Source of the DNA: Liolophura sinensis | Lineage: Eukaryota; Mollusca; Polyplacophora; Chitonida; Chitonidae | Direction: 5' to 3' | Length of the DNA: 64,000 nucleotides | Assembly: GCF_032854445.1 (NCBI RefSeq) | Contig: NC_088303.1 | Location: forward strand, 27,445,265 to 27,509,264 | Shown here: piece by piece, positions 58,101-64,000 of the stretch | Numbering within the stretch: position 1 is the first letter of the stretch | How the letters are laid out: every line of letters begins with the position of its first letter | Position numbers and translations under genes: made by a program | The notes under the pieces: generated by a model | Told to the model about the DNA's origin: nothing | Seen by the model: the letters and a program-made list of their open reading frames with translations, nothing else | The model's database searches: none

Positions 58101-59080
58101 TTTCATAGTCTCGCTAAGTCAGGCTAAGTAAGGGTATAAGGTTTTTATATGCTTGGGAATTACTTTTGATGTCATTTTAATGAGATAATAAACTTTTCGT
58201 GTTTTCGTTCCTAATTATGGAAACCAAATGTACTAACTTGACGGCGTCCCAAGGAACGTGAGTGAGATTCCCGTTGACTTTTATCATAGGGACAGCAAAC
58301 TTCCGGTAGCTCGGCTCGGCCTCGTGGAGAAACTTCGTTAACGTCATGCCGATGGGGTTGAGGAGGTGTTCTTTTACCAATAAGTCCCAGGGCTTTCCAC
58401 CTATGGCCTCCAAAGCAGCTTGTACGAGAGTGAACAGAATTTTGCTCTCAGTTTGCTTGGCACGGAATCCAGTGTGCGATTCCATGAAAAACAAACGGCT
58501 GGAAAGTAAAACGAAAGAAAGTGTCGTATGATTCTCACCTTCCAAGAAGTAGCTTAGGAGAAACAGTTCATGTTATACATGTATATTCCTAGCGTGTTTT
58601 AAGACACACTTTACCAACCCGACGAGATATTCCAGTAGACCCAATGAAAATCATTTTTTTACAAATAATTAATGTTTTGACCCTGAGTGAAAAAAGAAGG
58701 ATAAAAAGCTAAATATTGCCCTTACCAAAGCTTGTATTTCCAGTGTTTCCTTGGAATGAACATCATCCTTTACTGATAGATATCTTTCTAATTAAAATAT
58801 ACATCTACGTTAAATAGTTTAACCGAAAAAAAACCCTCTTATTTTAGACTTTATATATGCCATGTCACTATTTCAAGGATAAGAATGAAGTGTTTTTTAC
58901 ATGATTTACTTTTTCAGTTCGCTTTGACCCATTCCCTTGGTGAGTATAATACCATCACCGCCGGCTAGCCCAGTTCTGTGTGACACGAGATCTCGAAGGG
59001 TAACGTGATTCGTGATGTACTTATTCCCCAATCGGAAGTCTTCTCCAAGAAACTCTTTCACAGGCGTGTCCCAGGAGTAA
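55136..59080 (-). CDS. serine beta-lactamase-like (peptidase S12 family) protein, last four exons, 5' end missing
   Basis: Exons on the minus strand: 59080-58910, 58498-58238, 57364-57099, 55992-55136, all GT-AG, giving 517 aa to the stop. Family marks are HVTLRDLVSHRTGL in the first of these exons; GGKPWDLLVKEHLLNPIGMT in the second; SAGSLCSTAYDMSKWIDFLL and RAGLGWTLGSYRG in the third; and SKRGSWLGYESQLTMIPSRR in the last, where KRG stands at the KTG/HxG position. The position of the catalytic YxN reads QTES, so the Tyr and Asn appear replaced. The SxxK nucleophile exon was not found in the window. After the domain comes an acidic run (EDGGSEEESEESEDNEDDEE), and the protein ends in a hydrophobic tail (ASAVTIPFLVLALTACLNFI) that could be a GPI signal or membrane anchor. 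The oyster shell-matrix protein gigasin-6 is, as I recall, of this family. Substrate unknown. Confidence 0.85.
57595..57702 (+). repeat. SINE-B 3' fragment
   Basis: It shows ggactctgcccggcttcttc, acaggctgccatcgaataag, gaaataatcttgagtacggt and gtaaaacatcagtcaaacaa. It lies in an intron of the lactamase-like gene. Confidence 0.7.
57750..57960 (+). repeat. possible second copy of the repeat at 0.85 kb
   Basis: The words cttacataatcctttgggag, gtgttataagttg, ggaaatgg and gacttggaaacccctttc follow the order seen at 850-935. The open frame here (57772-58005) has no recognisable domain. The class is unknown and the similarity is partial. Confidence 0.3.
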
Positions 59081-59847
59081 CTGAAAGTATACAAAGCAAA
59101 CTGTGTTCAACGAGGCATTTCGTTCCACGTTCTGGAAAGTATACCTACACCACCAATTCTTGTATGTAAATACTCAACTAATCAAAGATCTTAATTAGTC
59201 CTTAGAAATCAAGTCTGTCCGATGACCTCAAGACCTGGGTTCTTAACACAATGCTGAATATATTTTTGATAAAGGCGTCAACTTATCGTGAATATAATCT
59301 ACGGAGTATATCAGATTCTATACACATTGCATCTATTCGCCAATTGCCCGCGTGCAGAAATTCTCCAAATATGTATGTGGCATCGATTCATTCAAACTTG
59401 TGTAGATGGTTGTCCCTACCGATATTGTACTGTATGTCTGAACTCCGTTGGACATAGGTGAGATCAGGTTTGGAAGCAGATGAGAATTTATGCTTCGAAA
59501 CGGACATTCGTGTACCAGCCGTCAACCAATACGGACGTTCCAGGTCAATGATGACAGAGCCAATTCCCCAAACAACGTATAACACAAATCACCAAAGAAC
59601 TAAGAAAGTGTATAAAGTACGAAAATAGGACGGTATCATGAAGGGAAGCAGTCAACAGTTTTCACTGGTGTTGGAAAGACGCAAGGTATGTTATAGTGAA
59701 ATCAGCATTGAAATCGTGTACCATGGTAGTATATAAGTTGTCGATAACAAAATATGTATCTCAGTTGCGCTTTGGTTGCAACTGTTCATATATCCAAAGT
59801 GGAGATCGAATTCAACACGAATTAGACACAATCATGAAGCAGACCAC

Positions 59848-60226
59848 CAGAGATTAGGGAGTGAGTGAGTGAGTGCGTGGTGTTTAACGTAGTTAACAAT
59901 TTTTCAGTCATACGACGACGAAGGAGTCCTTAATGTGTGTGTAATTTTCCTCCTTCTTCCAGAACGGATTTCCACCGCTCTTTTGTCTAGTGCTGCTTTA
60001 CTGAGACGACTTACCGAACGCAAGTAAGCAGCCCCGCCCGAGACATTATACTGATACTGGTCCACCAGTCGTTACACTATCCCCTTTATGCCGAACGCCA
60101 AGCGAGGAAGGTACAACTTCCTCATTTAAGGTCTTAGGTGCGACCCGACCCAAGATTGGCACTGGATCTATCACCTCCCGAAGCGGACGCTCTACCAACC
60201 GTGCCATATGGGCCGGTGCAGAGATT
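59848..60226 (-). repeat. SINE-A, complete but diverged, 8-bp target-site duplication
   Basis: The body 59,856-60,218 runs from gagtgagtgagtgagtgcgt and gtttaacgtagttaacaatt through agtgctgctttactgagacg and gccgaacgccaagcgaggaa to the tRNA-like head near 60,215 (ctaccaaccgtgccatatgg). The 8-bp repeats cagagatt at 59848-59855 and 60219-60226 flank it. It is more diverged than the copies at 27 kb. Confidence 0.88.
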
Positions 60227-61070
60227 CTGAACGCTCTGTCCATATTTACTTACAAGAGAATTATACAGACTGCAAAACTTAAGAAACTTGGAGGGAAAGC
60301 GTGATAGAATAAGATACTGACCTTGTAACACGTAGATCTGTAAATAAATGTTGACCTGTTGATCCTGTTTTACGATAAGGTTTTGGTATCAGTACCTGGC
60401 GCGTTTCAACAAACGTATACTATTCTATAGTCATTGTTATAACTGGTTTCGATTTAAGGTTTCCTTCTGCTGCTTCAGGACAACCGTTTTTGTAAAGAAA
60501 TAACGCAATTCAGTTGAATATTTTGATGAATGACAACTGATATTCTAGCATGGTACGCGATTTGGATATTGATTTCATTCATTCGCCTAAAACATTCTTT
60601 GCGTCTTTCCAACATCATCCAAAACTGAAGACAGCTACTTTTTGTATGATTCCGTCTTAATTTCGTACTTTTTTCATACTTTCTTAGTTTTTTGATAATT
60701 TGTGTCGAACGTTGTTTTGAAAATAGGTTTAGCGATCATTGATCAGGAACGTTCATTATGGTTGACGGTTGATTTACGAATATCTGTCTCAATGCTTAGA
60801 TTTTACATTAAAACAGAATTAATGGAAAGTGTTATGTAAGGTGCCTGTTATGTATCATTACCGATGATATTAGCGATTTGTTCATTGGTACAGAATACAG
60901 TGATATATAGAATCTGATACACTATAATGGCCACAAGCCATTCTCACCACACATATCGCTTCATTCTGAACTGAAATTGAAGGGCACATTGTGACATTTC
61001 GTTGGCGATGGGTATGCGCGACTGATGCGAGCACTAAAGACACAAATGCATACAACTGATATGTAGGCAT
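60227..61070. other. non-coding stretch upstream of the lactamase-like exons
   Basis: No frame resembles the missing N-terminal part of the lactamase-like protein and no repeat family is evident. Part of it may be intron of that gene if the first exons lie beyond the window. Confidence 0.3.
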
Positions 61071-61074
61071 AATT

Positions 61075-61240
61075 TATTTATTCATTTATTTACTTATTTC
61101 GTGGGTTTTTTTACGCCGTACTCAAGAATGTTTCACGAGTACGACGGGGGCCAGCATTATGGTGGGAGGTAAAAGGGGCAGAGCCCGGAGAAAACCAACG
61201 ACCATCGGCAGGTTGCTGAATGACCTTCACACATACAACT
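61075..61240 (-). repeat. SINE-B 3' half
   Basis: It shows tttatttattcatttattta, ttttacgccgtactcaagaa, tgtttcacgagtacgac, ggccagcattatggtgggag and catcggcaggttgctg. The head is replaced by the degenerate satellite that follows. Confidence 0.78.
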
Positions 61241-61440
61241 GATATGTAAGGATGAAGGCATGAGAACATGCAATAAAGACCGCGCAATAAGATCGCACAA
61301 TAGGGACGTAGGGATAAATATATAAGAGCGTGCAATAAAAATATAAGGATAAAGGTGCTTGTAGGAGAACATGTAATAAAGGCAAACGGTCATGCAATAA
61401 AGACCTTATGTATAAAGGAGTACAATAAAGGCAGGAATAC
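61240..61440. repeat. degenerate short-period satellite rich in AATAAA
   Basis: The words catgcaataaagacc, cgcaataagatcgc, gtgcaataaaaat, catgtaataaaggc, catgcaataaagacc and agtacaataaaggc recur every 15-40 bp. The apparent minus-strand frames (repeated LLHVL, YCTLLYI) are products of the repetition. Confidence 0.55.
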
Positions 61441-62596
61441 ACAAAATAGAGAAGAAGAAATAGAGACAACTGTTCGTCGGGTTCGCAAGTGACGGTTGGT
61501 TGAGGGTAGAGTTTCGAAATTGCAACCCGCAAATCATCTGCGTACTTCTAGTCAGTAACTCTATATGTGGTGATAAACAAAAAATATTCGTTTTCAGTGC
61601 ACTGACAGCATTCGAGGTTATACGAACCCCTGTCCAACCTGCATCCCCCCAACCCTACGTCTTCATAGCGCCCTGTGAAGAGCAAACATATGTATGCTCA
61701 CGCTGGACATAAACAACGGAATGATACATGTTACCGGTATAGTGCGGTTTTTTCTCCATAATGTACAACTATTGTGAAATTTTTTTCTTCCATAGAATAG
61801 TGTTAACGTATAGCTAATGCGCCGCACGGCTCTTAGCGGGCTTCAAATGCTGATATGTGTCACAGGTTTTTTCCATATGGTTCTCCCCGCCGGTGGAATT
61901 CAGTGGATAATGCCGTTATTTTGTGAGGGGAGGCCGGTGTAGGAGCGGTAAATAGCTCTCACACAAAGGAGCTGAAAGATTCTAGCTGCTGGAGAGAAGT
62001 ACAAGTGTGGTCACGAAAACAACTTAACTGCTGAACATAAGTTGGAGCAAGGGGAAGAGCTGCGTACAGCATTGGCAGCAAACAAACAATGGCACATTTT
62101 GCAAGAATGATTTTTCAAGTGTGAGTTATTTTGTGATGAAGCCGATCTGCTTGTGTAGGTAAAGGTACATTGAAGGGAAATGCCTCTGTTTGCTGTCAGA
62201 TAAGTTTTAATTAAAGATTTCTTTTGGTCCATATATGACAAGACATGGAACACAAACATCGACTTAATTAACCTTCTGTACATAGCCAGTAAATAGCAAT
62301 GCAACTGACCTCTGTCATCACATGATGCCGTTTTCATTGTGTGAGTGGTCTGTTCGTACTTTCCTTGATTGCTTAATTTGGCTTTTTACCGCGAATTTAC
62401 CCAGATCCAGCCCCTCCACCACCACCTCCTTCCTTCATTGCGTTACATACGTTTCCCCATTGATTTCCGCACACAGCCACATGATTCTCTACACTTTCAT
62501 ACTACTGGGTGTGTCGGTAAACGCCTGTTGTCTCTGTGGACTACGTGAAAACAACAACTGCTCTTCTGACCCCTCCCCCAACCCCACCCACAGCTC

Positions 62597-63110
62597 CTGT
62601 TATTCCTGCTACTACTACACTTGTAGTACAGTAGTGATATGTATATACAACAATTCACCCACCGCTACTTCTACCTCTCACCTCTTGTTTCACCTACTAT
62701 AACCGCGGTAAAACATTTAGTACAATTCTCCTACGGATACTCCTACTTCTCACCTCCTGTCCCGCGTACTATTACAGCGGTCATATATCTACTACAGATT
62801 CTCCTACGGATACTCCTAGTTCTCATCTACTATTACACTGGTATTACAGCGGTAATATATCTACTACAAATTCTCCTACGGATACTCCTATTTCTCACCC
62901 CTACACCTCCTGCTACATTTGTGATACAGTGGTAATATATCTACTGCAATTCTCCTAAGGATACTCCGACTTCTCAACCCTGCGCCTCCTGCTGCACTTG
63001 TGGTACACCAATGATATATCTACTACAATTATCCTACGGCTTATTCTACTTCTCATCTCCTTCTTCACCTGTTATTACACTTGTATTACAGTGGTAATAT
63101 ATCTAATTTG
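62597..63110. repeat. degenerate minisatellite, 72-79 bp unit, about 6 copies
   Basis: The word ctac(g/a)gata(ctcc) recurs at about 62731, 62804, 62876, 62955 and 63034, each with ttctcacctcctg after it and ggtaatatatctactacaat before it. Unit lengths are 72-73 bp at the left and 79 bp at the right. Confidence 0.75.
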
Positions 63111-63244
63111 CCATCGCTTGGAACACACTCGGGAGTAATACCCCCATCGAAATAAAGCTAAGCTAAAATGCCAAAAAGATACTGTGCATTAAAGTTTGCA
63201 GAATTTTAAGGACTTTAGAATGAACAAGATTGCACAAGTAGTGG

Positions 63245-63340
63245 TAAGGTCTGGCAGCAACCTGAGGATAGTCATGCCCGATTTCCTCCCACCATAGTGC
63301 TTGCCGCCGTCGTATCATTGAAATATTTGGCTGCATTGTC
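63245..63340 (+). repeat. SINE-B 3' fragment
   Basis: It shows ggcagcaacctgaggatagt, tttcctcccaccatagtgct, tgccgccgtcgtatcattga and aatatttgg. It directly abuts the Tc1-like remnant. Confidence 0.7.
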
Positions 63341-63409
63341 AGAGAAACGCCATAGCAGCGCGCTCCCACGACGGTAACTTGAATTGTTGTCGTCTCTTTT
63401 TCGCACGAC

Positions 63410-63720
63410 CACGGGATTACGTATCAGCAGGACAATGCTTATTCCCATACATCTCGGTTGACCAGAGCAAAACAACTTTCATGTGCACCCTTGGCCTGCA
63501 AACTCACCAGAATTAGCACCTAGTGAGCTTGTTTGGGACGCAATGAACCGACGTTTGAGAGGGCGACAAAGCCAGTCCCAAAACGTTGACGCGATGGTTA
63601 GAGATCTAACCAAGATATGGGCTTAGATTCCGCAAGCATTCTTTGCTGGTCTGGTGATTTCAATGAGTCGATGATGCACAGAAACCTTCGACGCTCATGG
63701 TAGACACACACGCCACTGAG
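63410..63720 (+). mobile_element. C-terminal remnant of a Tc1-like transposase
   Basis: The plus strand reads YQQDNAYSHTSRLT (catalytic-Asp block, about 63,421-63,462), then in another frame HPWPANSPELAPSELVWDAM (catalytic block around 63,500; the family has SPDLNPIE here), NRRLRGRQ, then IPQAFFAGLVISMSR and FDAHGRHTRH near 63,630-63,715. One frame shift and two stops show that it is dead. Inverted ends were not identified. Confidence 0.8.
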
Positions 63721-64000
63721 CTTGCCAACATTCCCCCGAATGACCTCCGACCTTGAAAACACGTTAGCAACGCGAATAACAATTTTTGTCTGCTCATTGA
63801 AAATAGGTTGCTCTTCGACCATGGATAGAAAAAAGACAGAATCTATTCAAACATGAAAGAACAATATATCAATGCACAGTTACTTAGCTGAGTAAATGTA
63901 CAACATCTCGTTAAAATAACCTCAACACGCGTCATGAGTTCATAAGAATGAATGAAATGACAGGTTGAATAATATACATTTACTATGGACTTAAATATAC

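Noticed and set aside
59388-59585. Minus-strand frame as the missing first exon of the lactamase-like gene
   Set aside because: It has no SxxK motif and does not resemble the N-terminal part of the family.

Overview
The window looks like animal nuclear DNA from a lophotrochozoan, most likely a mollusc. It is AT-rich, its genes are split by long introns, and it is dense in tRNA-derived SINEs whose sequence recalls the SINEs of bivalves and gastropods. The species call rests on memory of those repeats, not on a search.

Layout. (1) 1-1808, minus strand: blocks of a broken ORF from a multi-copy animal protein family of unknown function. (2) 3094-3924, plus: a complete, single-exon MTAP gene. (3) 4.6-8.6 kb: SINEs, then a 12-copy, 71-bp minisatellite. 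(4) 10322-39350, minus: a RANBP9/RANBP10 orthologue in 12 exons (617 aa). All splice phases close in frame. Its introns hold most of the repeats: a pogo-like transposon remnant, a 500-bp palindromic MITE, several SINEs, and a 54-bp minisatellite open in several frames. (5) 39351-40352: a 1-kb head-to-head promoter. (6) 40353-51756, plus: TSNAXIP1 in 15 exons (722 aa), with one GC-AG intron, a 49-bp tandem array copied from its own intron 4/exon 5 junction, and a 250-bp fold-back MITE. (7) 55136-59080, minus: the last four exons of a serine beta-lactamase-like (peptidase S12 family) gene with an acidic stretch and a hydrophobic C-terminal tail. Its 5' end was not found. (8) 59.1-64.0 kb: SINEs, degenerate satellites and a Tc1-like transposase remnant.

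How the genes relate. RANBP9/10 is a core scaffold of the CTLH/GID E3 ubiquitin ligase. TSNAXIP1 is a coiled-coil protein linked to testis and motile cilia. As I recall the human map, RANBP10 and TSNAXIP1 also lie head to head at 16q22.1, so this divergent pair may have been kept since the bilaterian ancestor. That is the most notable signal here. MTAP (methionine salvage) and the lactamase-like gene show no functional link to the pair. I found no undescribed multi-gene system. The less usual items are the conserved divergent pair, the splice-site minisatellite, the fold-back elements, the lactamase-like protein with an altered YxN motif, and the broken multi-copy ORF at the left edge.
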